Origin: Spectribacter acetivorans
GTDB lineage: Bacteria; Pseudomonadota; Gammaproteobacteria; Nevskiales; Salinisphaeraceae
Reading direction: 5' to 3'
Length of the DNA: 64,000 nt
Assembly: GCF_031846305.1 (NCBI RefSeq)
Contig: NZ_JAVRHY010000008.1
Coordinates: 1 to 64,000 of the forward strand
Shown: positions 56,333 through 64,000 of the stretch, piece by piece
Numbering within the stretch: the stretch's first letter is position 1
How the letters are laid out: every line of letters begins with the position of its first letter
The notes under the pieces: generated by a model
Databases searched by the model: none
Told to the model about the DNA's origin: nothing
What the model saw: only the letters and a program-made list of their open reading frames with translations
Made by a program: the position numbers and the translations under genes

Positions 56333-56764
56333 ATGAAGACCGAACTGATCGCCGGATTGTTCAACTGGGCGGTGCTGTTATCGGGATATGCCGATCCGGG
56401 CGCCCAGCCCGCGCTGGAATTCCGCGAGCATTCCTTCTTCGTGGAAAACGCCTGCCAGGGTCAGGAATGCCGGGTCATGGGCTGGTACAACGATGCCGAC
56501 GTGGTCTACCTCGACACCAGGCTGGAAGACCTGGAGTCCACCTTCGCCCGCAGCCTGCTGGTGCACGAGTTCGTGCACTACCTGCAGCATCACAGCGGTG
56601 AACTCGAGGACTACTCCTGCGCACAGCAGATAAGTCGGGAACGCGAGGCCTACTCGATCCAGCGCCAGTACATGGCGGAAGTCCACGGCGAGGCCTATTT
56701 CCACATGATGCGGCCGGCGCTTTGCCGGGACGAGAGCGGAGACTCGCCGGCGGGGCCGAATTAG
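56333..56764 (+). CDS. Small secreted metallopeptidase-like protein (HEFVH motif)
   Basis: 143 residues. Weak N-terminal signal-like segment (LIAGLFNWAVLLSGYADPG). Residues about 80-90 read LLVHEFVHYLQHHSG, an HExxH zinc-protease motif. An EREAYSIQRQYMAE helix could give the third ligand. Three cysteines in two places (NACQGQECRV, DYSCAQQ) may form disulfides. Substrate unknown. Monocistronic after the BCCT terminator. Confidence 0.75.
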   Translation: MKTELIAGLFNWAVLLSGYADPGAQPALEFREHSFFVENACQGQECRVMGWYNDADVVYLDTRLEDLESTFARSLLVHEFVHYLQHHSGELEDYSCAQQISREREAYSIQRQYMAEVHGEAYFHMMRPALCRDESGDSPAGPN

Positions 56765-56808
56765 GTCGGCGACATGCCCCTTTACCGGGGGAGCGTCGGA
56801 GTGAGCAA

Positions 56809-57091
56809 GAAGATTCCGCCCCGCTGACGCGGGCCGGGTGCGGTCGCCTCTTCCCTCCCGTTAGCGCTTGCCGCCCGACCGCCGGGGCATCGGGTAAACG
56901 GGCCACGGATGGCCCGTTTAGTACCGTTCAGGACACGACGTCCTGTCGGCACGGCCCGATTCATGCCCCGGCGGTCGGGCGGGAATCCCCCGGTCAGCCT
57001 TCGCTGACCGGGGGACAAGCGGTCCGGGTCGCCTTTCTTTTAGTCTCTTTTCTTTGGCGACGCAAAGAAAAGAGACTCGCCCTTCAGGGCG
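56809..57091. repeat. Highly structured intergenic repeat element, long copy
   Basis: No gene fits 56765-57111. It starts GAAGATTCCGCCCCGC (56809) and contains nested perfect stems: a 20-bp stem CCGCCCGACCGCCGGGGCAT (56871-56890) paired with 56963-56982; inside it TAAACGGGCCA/TGGCCCGTTTA (56895-56920); CCCCCGGTCAGC/GCTGACCGGGGG with loop CTTC (56987-57014); a 15-bp stem around CTTTTCTTTG and CAAAGAAAAG (57042-57077); and CGCCC/GGGCG (57078-57091). A shorter related copy lies at 63606-63698. Confidence 0.8.
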
Positions 57092-57111
57092 AAATTCTTC
57101 TACGGCGGAAA

Positions 57112-58521
57112 TCAGTGAGGCCCGACACTCTCAACCAGTTCATCCCCATCACGATCGCCCCTCGGCGCGGCAATCCGCACCAACCGCCGCCCCCGCCACC
57201 AGGCAAATACCGCCGCCAAGACACTGGAAACACTCGCCGCCGCGAACACCGCCCATAGCCCGAAGACCAGCGAGCCGATCCAGGCCAGCGGCACGTACAG
57301 GCCGAATGCCCGGGTGAGGCTGAGCGTGGTGGCCGACAGCGGCCGCCCGGCGGCGTTGAGCATGGCGTTGACACAGATCAGCAGCCCGTAGCCGGCGAAC
57401 GAGATCGGCACGATCCACAGGTAAAGCGCCGCCGCCTCGACGGTTTCGGGCTGGCTGTCGAACACTGACGCCAGTTGCGCCCCGAACAGCGCCAGCAGGG
57501 CCGCCATGGCCAGCCCCCAGACGACGCAGAAACCGGCCGCCACCGCGAGCACGCGCGCCACGCGCTCGGTACGGTCCGCGCCCCAGTTCTGGCCCACCAC
57601 CGGGGCAATGCCGGCGGTGAGGGCCAGAATCGGAATCATCGCCAGCGATTCTATCCGCGTGGCCACGCCGAAGCCGGCCACCGCCGGGGCGCCAAACGGC
57701 GCCACCAGCGCGGTCACCACCGCAATGGAAATGGGGTTGACCATGTTGGTGGCGGCCGCAGGCAGCGCCACGTGCAGCACCGCCCGGGCCGAGGCCTTGA
57801 GATGCGCCCATTGCGGCCAGGCCCATTCGATCAGATGCATCCGGTAATGCAGCACCGCCAGCGTCAGCAGCAGCGACGAGGCCCGCGCCAGCGCCGAGGC
57901 CAGCGCGGCCCCCTCGAGCCCCATGGCCGGCACCGGCCCCAGGCCGAAGATCAGGATCGGATCCAGACCAATGTTGGCAATCGCCGCCCAGACCATCAGC
58001 ATGCTGGGCAGGCGAGCGTCGCCGCAGGCCCGGATCACGTTGTTGCCGACCATCGGCACCACCAGGAACGGCATGCCCAGATACCAGATCACCATGTAGT
58101 CGGCGATGCGCTCGCGCATGTCCGGTCCCGCCCCGAGAGCGGCGAACAGCGGATCGATGGTGAGCAGACCGACCACCACGAAACCGATCACGATCAGCAG
58201 CGCCAGCACCAGGCTGTCGGTGGTCAGGCGCCGCAGCCGGGCGTCGCTGGCGGTGGCCATCTGCCGGGCCAGCACCGAGCCCACGCCGATACCCAGCCCC
58301 AGCGCCAGGCTCATGACCGTCATCACCACCGGGAAGGTGAACGCCAGCGCCGCCAGCGGTTCGGTGCCCAGTTGACCGACGAAGAATGTGTCGGTGACGT
58401 TGATCGAGATCACCGCCAGGATGCCCCAGATCATGGGGATGGACATGGCCGCGAGGTGGCCGGACACCGACCCCTCGGTCAGGCGCGCGTGGTTGTGGCG
58501 GTTGGCGGAGGGCTGGCTCAC
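57112..58521 (-). CDS. MATE-family multidrug/metabolite exporter
   Basis: 469 residues, twelve helices. MATE features: IPMIWGILAVISINVTDTFF and GQLGTEPLAALAFTFPV in the first half, and the matching second-half repeat ATRIESLAMIPILALTAGIA, VGQNWGADRTERV. It exports cationic drugs or metabolites with Na+ or H+. GTG at 58521 (VSQPSANRH) overlaps the pdeM stop (GTGA). The longer open frame upstream is only the shadow of pdeM. Its coupling to a DNA-repair operon is unexpected. Confidence 0.93.
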   Translation of the reverse strand: MSQPSANRHNHARLTEGSVSGHLAAMSIPMIWGILAVISINVTDTFFVGQLGTEPLAALAFTFPVVMTVMSLALGLGIGVGSVLARQMATASDARLRRLTTDSLVLALLIVIGFVVVGLLTIDPLFAALGAGPDMRERIADYMVIWYLGMPFLVVPMVGNNVIRACGDARLPSMLMVWAAIANIGLDPILIFGLGPVPAMGLEGAALASALARASSLLLTLAVLHYRMHLIEWAWPQWAHLKASARAVLHVALPAAATNMVNPISIAVVTALVAPFGAPAVAGFGVATRIESLAMIPILALTAGIAPVVGQNWGADRTERVARVLAVAAGFCVVWGLAMAALLALFGAQLASVFDSQPETVEAAALYLWIVPISFAGYGLLICVNAMLNAAGRPLSATTLSLTRAFGLYVPLAWIGSLVFGLWAVFAAASVSSVLAAVFAWWRGRRLVRIAAPRGDRDGDELVESVGPH

Positions 58522-59180
58522 GCGCGCTGCCCGATACCGATGTGCATGATGGTCTCCGGTCCGACGGCGAATAACTGGTTGCCCAGGCGGGGCTTGACGG
58601 GCTGGCCGCCGGTGAAGCGGCCGAACGCGGGCAGCACGCCGCACTCGGCGCCGAACCAGAACACCGGTGCCCGCAGCCGCTCGCTGCCCTGGCGCAAATG
58701 CACCACCGGGTGCCAGTGCCCGGCCAGGGCATAGGCACCCTCGACCGGCCCCGGCTCGTGGCGGAAGGCGAAGGGCGGCTCGAATACCGTCCCGCGCCGC
58801 CAGTCTAACGCCCAGTCGTCCGGTACGCTCGCCAGCCGGTCGTGGTTGCCGCGGGTTACCAGGATATCCAGCGCCGCATGACGCCGGCGCCAGGCCGCGA
58901 AGGTGTCCAGCCAGGCTTCGTCGCCGGCGGGCGGCGCGTGCAGGAAATCCCCCAGAATCACCAGCCGCTGACTGCCGGTTTCGGCCAGGGCCCGGGACAG
59001 GCGGTCGAGGTCGTCGCGGGTGGCGCCGGCCGGAATCCCCAGCCCCTGGCGCCGGAATACCGACCCCTTGCCGAAGTGCGGATCGGCCAGCAGCAGGATG
59101 CCGGCCCGCGGCCAGTGCAGGGTACGGTCGGCCCGCATGATCAGGCGCTGTCCCGCCACGTCGAAGCGGCGCTGGCTCAC
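58518..59180 (-). CDS. pdeM: Ligase-associated DNA damage response endonuclease PdeM
   Basis: 220-residue metallophosphoesterase. Motifs ILLLADPHFGKGSVFRRQGL, LVILGDFLHAP, LVTRGNHD and LAGHWHPVVH hold the di-metal ligands. The short form and position beside the helicase and ligase identify PdeM. GTG start at 59180 overlaps the helicase stop by four bases. Confidence 0.93.
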   Translation of the reverse strand: MSQRRFDVAGQRLIMRADRTLHWPRAGILLLADPHFGKGSVFRRQGLGIPAGATRDDLDRLSRALAETGSQRLVILGDFLHAPPAGDEAWLDTFAAWRRRHAALDILVTRGNHDRLASVPDDWALDWRRGTVFEPPFAFRHEPGPVEGAYALAGHWHPVVHLRQGSERLRAPVFWFGAECGVLPAFGRFTGGQPVKPRLGNQLFAVGPETIMHIGIGQRA

Positions 59181-61654
59181 GCGTCGGCCTCGGTTTCCAG
59201 CGACTCGGCCATACGGGCCACCCGGTCGCGCCAGGACTCGGTGCTGACCTGGCTGGCCACCCGCTCGGCCCACAGCGGAAACGCCATCGGCGTGAGCCGC
59301 TCACAGCGCACCAGACGAATCCGCTGCGCGGCAACCGCGGCCAGGGCCGACTGCAGCCGCGACACCTCCAGCTCCCGCGCCATCACCTCGCGGCGGGCCT
59401 GATCCAGCAGCAGGTTGTCGGCATCGTACTCACGCAGCACGTCGAATATCAGCCCGCTCGAGGCCTGCAGCTGCCGCGCGCTCTTGTTGCGGCCCGGGTA
59501 GCCGGAAAACACCAGCCCGGCCACCCGGGCGATGTCGCGGAACGCGCGGCGCGACAGCTCGGCGGCATTGACGCACTGGTCGAGATCCGCGAGCAGATTC
59601 GACGGGGACAGGGCCGCCTGCAGGTCCGCCGCGGTCAGGTCAATCGCCGTGCGGGTGACCAGCTCGAAGCCGTAATCGTTGACGGAGAAACGGAAACTGG
59701 CCGGGTGATCCCGGGCGATACGCCAGGCCGCCAGCGCGGACAGCCCCTCGTGGGCGAGCCGGCCGGCAAACGGGTAGACGAACCAGTGCCGGCCCTCGCG
59801 GCTGGTGACGTGCTCCACCAACAGTTCATCCGCCGCGGGCAGGGCCGACCAGCGCTGCTGCACCGCCAGCAGCGGCCGCAGTGCCTGCATTTCCGGCGGC
59901 TCGAAACGGCCCTGCCGGGCCTCGTCCAGCAGGTCCCGGATCGCTGCGGCCAGGGTGCCGGAAATGGCCAGCCGGCCGCCGGCCCAGCGCGGCACGTCAC
60001 GCTTGCCGCGTCTGGCCGCGCGAACATAAGCGGTCAAATCACGCACCCGCACCAGTTCCAGTAGCCGCCCACCGAACAGAAACACATCCCCCGGCTTGAG
60101 CCGGGCAATGAAGCGTTCCTCCACATGGCCGAGACGGCCGCCGCGCTGGAACCGGACCTGCATGGCGGCATCGCTGCTGATGGTGCCGACACTCATGCGA
60201 TGGCGGGCGGCGATGCGCCGGTCCGGCACGCTCAGCCGACCGCCTTCCTCATGCACCCGGTGATACTGCGGATAGGCGCCCAGCGCCCGGCCGCCCCGGG
60301 TGACGAAGGCCAGGACCCAGTCCCATTCGGCGTCACCGAGATCCGCATAGGCGTGGGTGCCGGCGACTTCGGCTTTCAGGGCCGAGGCGGTCACGCCGCC
60401 GCCCAGCGCCCGCGTGACCACGTGCTGGGCCAGCACGTCCAGGGGCGCAATCAACGGTTCGCGGCCTTCGATGCGGCCGGCTTCGGCCATGCGCCGGGCG
60501 GCGGCAATCTCCACCAGCTCGAATGCATGCGTGGGCACGCACAGCACCCGGCTGGTGGCACCGGGCTGGTGGCCGGCGCGACCGGCCCGCTGCAGCAGGC
60601 GGGCCACGCCCTTGGGGCTGCCGATCTGCAGCACCTGATCCACCGGGGAAAAGTCCACCCCCAGATCGAGACTGCTGGTGGCCACCACGCAGCGCAGGGA
60701 CCCCGCGCGCAACCGGGTTTCGACCTCGTCGCGCAGGCCGCGGTCGAGCGAGCCGTGATGCAGGGCCACCTGTTCCAGCCAGTCCGGCCGCTCGCGCAGG
60801 ATCGCCTGGTACCAGAGTTCCGCCTGGGACCGCGTATTGGTGAACAGCAGGGTGGTATCGGCGGCCGCTAGCGCGTCGATCACCGGGCCAATCAGCGATG
60901 TGCCCAGATGCCCGGCCCAGGGGAAGCGCGCCATCTCGGCGGGGCGCAGCGAGTCGATCACGGTGCTTGCCAGCACCGCGCCCTGTACCAGTCGCCCGGC
61001 GCTGCCGTGGCCCAGGAGCACATCCCGCGCCTGGCCCAGATTGGCCAGCGTCGCCGACAGTCCCCAGGTGCGCAGGGCCGGCCGCAGCGCCCGCAGCCGG
61101 GCCAGGCAAAGCTCGAGCTGCACCCCGCGCTTGCTGCCGAGCAGCTCGTGCCACTCGTCCACCACCACCGCGCGCAGGTCCGCGAACAGGCGATCGTGAT
61201 CGGCGTAACTCAGCAGCAGGGACAGGCTTTCCGGCGTGGTCACCAGCACCGAGGGCAGGCGTTTGCGCTGGCGGGCCCGGGTGGCGCTGGTGGTGTCACC
61301 GGTGCGGCGTTCCACCGTCCAGGGCAGCCCGAGGTCATCGATCGGCTGGCGCAGATTGGCCTCGGTATCCGCCGCCAGCGCCCGCAGCGGGGTGACCCAG
61401 AGCACGCGCAGCGGCGGGGTCGCCGTGCCCGGATCGGCCAGCCATTCCAGCAGTGGCCCGAACAGCGCGGCCAGGGACTTGCCGGTCCCGGTCGGTGCGT
61501 GGATCAGGCCCGATTCCCCGGCCCGGTAGGCCTGCCAGGCCTCGCGCTGGAAATCGAACACCGACCAGCCGCGGCCGGCGAACCAGGCTTCGACCACTTC
61601 CAACCCGGCTGGCCCCGGGTCGTCGCCACCCATCACCGGGCTAGCGCAGGGCAT
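59177..61654 (-). CDS. Ligase-associated DEXH-box helicase (Lhr-like)
   Basis: 825-residue SF2 helicase. Walker A HAPTGTGKSLAALFGP, VVDEWHELLGSKRG (DEWH box), SATLANLGQAR, and VVATSSLDLGVDFSPVDQVL plus QRAGRAGHQPG in the second RecA domain, then the DUF/Lhr C-terminal region. It is the Lhr-related helicase of the ligase-associated DNA damage response cluster. ATG at 61654, with GAGG five bases upstream, is preferred over 61633; it overlaps the small PGPGW gene by 14 bp. Confidence 0.94.
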   Translation of the reverse strand: MPCASPVMGGDDPGPAGLEVVEAWFAGRGWSVFDFQREAWQAYRAGESGLIHAPTGTGKSLAALFGPLLEWLADPGTATPPLRVLWVTPLRALAADTEANLRQPIDDLGLPWTVERRTGDTTSATRARQRKRLPSVLVTTPESLSLLLSYADHDRLFADLRAVVVDEWHELLGSKRGVQLELCLARLRALRPALRTWGLSATLANLGQARDVLLGHGSAGRLVQGAVLASTVIDSLRPAEMARFPWAGHLGTSLIGPVIDALAAADTTLLFTNTRSQAELWYQAILRERPDWLEQVALHHGSLDRGLRDEVETRLRAGSLRCVVATSSLDLGVDFSPVDQVLQIGSPKGVARLLQRAGRAGHQPGATSRVLCVPTHAFELVEIAAARRMAEAGRIEGREPLIAPLDVLAQHVVTRALGGGVTASALKAEVAGTHAYADLGDAEWDWVLAFVTRGGRALGAYPQYHRVHEEGGRLSVPDRRIAARHRMSVGTISSDAAMQVRFQRGGRLGHVEERFIARLKPGDVFLFGGRLLELVRVRDLTAYVRAARRGKRDVPRWAGGRLAISGTLAAAIRDLLDEARQGRFEPPEMQALRPLLAVQQRWSALPAADELLVEHVTSREGRHWFVYPFAGRLAHEGLSALAAWRIARDHPASFRFSVNDYGFELVTRTAIDLTAADLQAALSPSNLLADLDQCVNAAELSRRAFRDIARVAGLVFSGYPGRNKSARQLQASSGLIFDVLREYDADNLLLDQARREVMARELEVSRLQSALAAVAAQRIRLVRCERLTPMAFPLWAERVASQVSTESWRDRVARMAESLETEADA

Positions 61655-61910
61655 TGAACCTCGCCGCCATGCGCTGGCGCCAAGCCCGCGCCTGCCGGTG
61701 AACGCCAGGGAATTTCAGGCGCATCCAGGCCAGGCCGCGGCGCACGGTACGGGAGTAGGGCGCCAGCAGCACCAGGGAGATCAGCAGGAACAGCACCCCC
61801 TGCAGGATCGGCAGCACCAGCCCCAGGATGCCCAGCACGAACATGATCAGGCCCAGGCCGATGCGCAGGACATCCTTCCAGGTGTAGTCGGCAACCGATT
61901 TAACGTTCAC
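61641..61910 (-). CDS. Small membrane protein, PGPGW-type
   Basis: 89 residues. One hydrophobic block of about 45 residues (IGLGLIMFVLGILGLVLPIL, then GVLFLLISLVLLAPYS) forms two helices, followed by a basic tail (WMRLKFPGVHRQARAWRQRM). The pattern matches small PGPGW-type inner-membrane proteins of unknown function. GTG at 61910 overlaps the ligase stop by 11 bp; the longer open frame upstream is a ligase shadow. Confidence 0.75.
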   Translation of the reverse strand: MNVKSVADYTWKDVLRIGLGLIMFVLGILGLVLPILQGVLFLLISLVLLAPYSRTVRRGLAWMRLKFPGVHRQARAWRQRMAARFNALR

Positions 61911-63516
61911 GGGGCAATAGTTCCTTGACCTGTTGCAGGGTGTCGGCGTCGGCCACCGACAGATCCCGGCGCCAGCGGGCAATCCGGGGGAAACGCACGG
62001 CGATGCCGGACTTGTGCCGCGCCGATGGCTGGATGCCTTCGAACGCCAGTTCGAACACTTGTTCCGCCTGCACCGACCGCACCGGCCCGAATCGCTCCAG
62101 CGTATGGCGGCGCAGCCAGCGGTCCAGTTCCAGGATTTCGGCGTCGGTGAGCCCGGAATAGGCCTTGGCGAACGGCACCAGCTCGTCGCCGTCCCGCAGG
62201 CCGAAGGTGTAGTCGGTCAACAGATTGGATCGCCGACCATGCCCCGGCTGGGCGTACAACAGCACCGCATCGATGGTGTACGGATCGACCTTCCACTTCC
62301 ACCAGTCACCGCGGGTGCGCCCCACCCGGTAGGGCGATCCGAGTCGCTTGAGCATGAAGCCCTCGGTGCCGAGATCACGCGAACCGGCCCGCCGCGTTTC
62401 CAGCGGCGCCCAGCCGGATTCGTGCACCGACGCCGACAGGCCGATGGCCGGGTCGGCATCCGCCAGCACCTCCTCGAGCCGCGCCCGGCGATCCTCGATC
62501 GGCTGTTCGCGGATGTCGGCACCGGCCTGCTCGAGCAGATCATAGGTCATGAAACGCACCGGCGCTTCCGCCTGCAGGCGGGCCGACGGTTTCAGACGGT
62601 TGATCCGCCGTTGCAGCTGAACGAACGGCAGCGGCTTGTCGGCGTCGACCGGCCAGGCGAGAATTTCGCCGTCCAGCACCAGCCCGTCAGGCAGGTCGGC
62701 CGCGGCGGCCTCGATTTCGGGAAAGCGCCCGGCCATCAGCTCCTCCCCCCGCGACCAGAGGTGGCACTCACCCCGGCGCCGTATCAGCTGGGCCCGGATA
62801 CCGTCCCACTTCCACTCCACCAGCCAGTCCGATACCGGCCCGAGATCGGCCACCGTCTCGCCGGGTGCCTGCTCGACCGGCGAGGCCAGAAAGAAGGGAT
62901 AGGGCCGGGCGGCATCCTCGCCGTGATCGTCCGGGTCGACCAGTCGCCGGAAGGACTCGGCATCCGGCTGCCAGCGGCCCATCAGGCGATGCGCCAGCAC
63001 CGCCGGTTCGATGCCCGAGTATTCGGCCAGCGCCCGGGTCATCAGGCGTCGCGACACGCCCACGCGGAACGCCCCGGTCAGCAGCTTGTTGAGCACGAAC
63101 CGGCCTTCCAGCGGCAGGCTGCGCCAGAACCCGGTCACCGCCGTGCGCTGCGTCGCCTCATCCGCCTGCCGCAGCGGCAGGATGTCTTCTGCTACCCAGT
63201 GATGCAGCGGCCGATCCAGACCGGCCTCGTCGGTATCGACTGCATCAAGCAGCAGGCTCACCGTCTCGGCCAGATCGCCGACCGCCGAGTAGGTTTCCTC
63301 CACCAGCCACAACGGCATGTCGGTTTCCGCAGCACACCATTCCCGTAAACGCGCGGTGGGAATCAGCCGCTTGAGCCGCCGGCCGGCCAGGAAATGCACC
63401 GCCCAGGCAGCGTCGGCGGCCGGGGCTTCGGCGAAGTAGTCGCGCATGGCGGCGACCTTCTCGCCGGTGGCGGTGGTGGCGTCGAGGCGGATGTAGAGGC
63501 TGGTGAAGCGGCGCAT
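61900..63516 (-). CDS. ATP-dependent DNA ligase (DNA damage response type)
   Basis: 538 residues. Adenylation motif I EWKWDGIRAQLI (catalytic Lys), LVLDGEILAWP, FMTYDLLEQAG, EGFMLKRLGSPY, DWWKWKVDPYTIDAVLLYAQ, then an OB-fold with SARHKSGIAVRFPRIARWR. The N-terminal alpha-helical DNA-binding part begins RRFTSLYIRLDATTATGEK. This is the cisplatin-damage-response ligase family that pairs with the exonuclease, helicase and PdeM. Start at 63516; upstream codons run into the repeat element. Confidence 0.95.
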   Translation of the reverse strand: MRRFTSLYIRLDATTATGEKVAAMRDYFAEAPAADAAWAVHFLAGRRLKRLIPTARLREWCAAETDMPLWLVEETYSAVGDLAETVSLLLDAVDTDEAGLDRPLHHWVAEDILPLRQADEATQRTAVTGFWRSLPLEGRFVLNKLLTGAFRVGVSRRLMTRALAEYSGIEPAVLAHRLMGRWQPDAESFRRLVDPDDHGEDAARPYPFFLASPVEQAPGETVADLGPVSDWLVEWKWDGIRAQLIRRRGECHLWSRGEELMAGRFPEIEAAAADLPDGLVLDGEILAWPVDADKPLPFVQLQRRINRLKPSARLQAEAPVRFMTYDLLEQAGADIREQPIEDRRARLEEVLADADPAIGLSASVHESGWAPLETRRAGSRDLGTEGFMLKRLGSPYRVGRTRGDWWKWKVDPYTIDAVLLYAQPGHGRRSNLLTDYTFGLRDGDELVPFAKAYSGLTDAEILELDRWLRRHTLERFGPVRSVQAEQVFELAFEGIQPSARHKSGIAVRFPRIARWRRDLSVADADTLQQVKELLPRER

Positions 63517-63605
63517 GGCGAGAGTTATGCCCCGCCCTGGTTTGAGAGCGAATGCCGGTCGCTCGTGATAGAAAGTTGGGCATTCCACCACGGCTTGGCT
63601 GTGTC

Positions 63606-63698
63606 TGAAGATTCCGCCCCGCTTGCGCGGTCCGGGGCGTCTTTCCTTTGGTGACTTTTCTTTGACGATGCAAAGAAAAGACACTCGCCCAGCAGGGC
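63606..63698. repeat. Short copy of the structured intergenic repeat
   Basis: Starts with the same GAAGATTCCGCCCCGC as the long copy at 56809, lacks the large middle stems, and keeps CTTTTCTTTG-ACGATG-CAAAGAAAAG (63654-63679) and CGCCC-AGCA-GGGCG (63685-63698). It separates the exonuclease gene from the ligase gene. Confidence 0.8.
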
Positions 63699-63748
63699 GA
63701 AACCCCAGGCCCGACGCGCCATCTCAAAGGAATTGGGCCACCCAATGC

Positions 63749-64000
63749 TCATGCGGCATCCTCACCATCCCCGAACAACGTCTCCAGCGAATCCGCCTCC
63801 CAGCCCCGCTCCCGCAGGTATCGCACCAGCACATCGGTGCGCCCGTGGGTGGCGAGCACGCGGCGGGCGCCGGTTTCCTCGATGGTGCGGATCAACCCCG
63901 GCCAGTCGACGTGGTCGGACAACACGAAGCCGCGGTCGTAGCCGCGCCGGCGGCGGTTGCCGCGTATGCGCATCCAGCCCGAGGCAAAGCCGGCGGAATG
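63749..64000 (-). CDS. Ligase-associated DNA exonuclease, C-terminal part
   Basis: 84 codons continue beyond base 64000. The visible end (SAGFASGWMRIRG, RGFVLSDHVDWPGLIRTIE, RRVLATHGRTDVLVRYLRE) matches the C-terminus of the metallo-beta-lactamase/CPSF-type exonuclease found beside this ligase. DHVDW and THG hold late metal ligands. First gene of the repair cluster in the window; the metal-binding N-terminal domain is outside. Confidence 0.9.
   Translation of the reverse strand, partial: HSAGFASGWMRIRGNRRRRGYDRGFVLSDHVDWPGLIRTIEETGARRVLATHGRTDVLVRYLRERGWEADSLETLFGDGEDAA

Noticed and set aside
57112..59334. 740-codon open frame that would make a long N-terminal fusion to the MATE protein
   Set aside because: The first 271 codons are a shadow of pdeM in another frame. 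GTG 58521 gives a normal-length MATE protein with the GTGA overlap seen throughout this operon.

Overview
The window is high-GC DNA (roughly 63-66 percent by eye) that is densely packed with genes, many overlapping by four bases (ATGA or GTGA). Gene content points to a free-living, probably salt-tolerant gammaproteobacterium: three-subunit proton-translocating transhydrogenase, NADP-type glutamate dehydrogenase, ModEABC, FbpABC, a BCCT osmolyte carrier, System I cytochrome c maturation, and palindromic intergenic repeats of a kind I associate with Chromatiales and Xanthomonadales relatives. I cannot name a genus. No rRNA, tRNA, CRISPR array, transposase or phage gene was seen.

Layout. 0-6 kb: pntAA-pntAB-pntB (minus), a secreted protein, a 5'-3' exonuclease and a fructosamine-kinase-like gene. 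5.8-14.2 kb: a delta-60 repeat lipoprotein (minus), divergent from an iron-uptake-type operon of imelysin-like lipoprotein, HTTM membrane protein, TonB-dependent receptor, PepSY membrane protein and a small membrane protein. 14.3-15.6 kb: gdhA. 15.8-31.7 kb: a long plus-strand operon for a predicted trans-envelope electron-transfer chain: flavin/cyclic-nucleotide/4x[4Fe-4S] oxidoreductase, b-type membrane protein, FHA-decaheme fusion, HbpS-like lipoprotein, outer-membrane barrel, decaheme-LVIVD protein, pentaheme-type cytochrome with a CX4CH site, then a PP2C phosphatase and a tandem-FHA protein. 31.7-37.0 kb: a convergent minus-strand operon of beta-helix protein, caspase-fold lipoprotein and Ser/Thr kinase. 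37.2-42.3 kb: a small autotransporter-type barrel, then a ccmF-ccmH-ccmI trio resembling nrfEFG. 42.7-46.0 kb: modEABC with a probable ModE operator. 46.1-48.5 kb: a decaying zone with a frameshifted OprB-type porin, a MerC-domain gene, a Zur box, a deleted zinc-type TonB receptor and zur. 48.7-53.9 kb: ferredoxin-NADP reductase, a Fur box, and an FTR1-like periplasmic protein with fbpABC. 53.9-56.8 kb: rhomboid protease, BCCT transporter, small metallopeptidase-like protein. 56.8-57.1 kb: a highly structured repeat. 57.1-64.0 kb (minus): the ligase-associated DNA repair cluster (exonuclease, ligase, PGPGW protein, DEXH helicase, PdeM) with a MATE exporter coupled at its end.

The most novel part is 15.8-42.3 kb. 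It combines a complete-looking route for electrons from a cytoplasmic pool through the inner membrane, periplasm and outer membrane with dedicated phospho-threonine signalling (kinase, phosphatase, three FHA domains, one of them fused to a decaheme cytochrome), a caspase-fold lipoprotein, and its own heme-ligation genes. I know of no described system with this composition. Direction of flow, substrate and the role of phosphorylation are inference.
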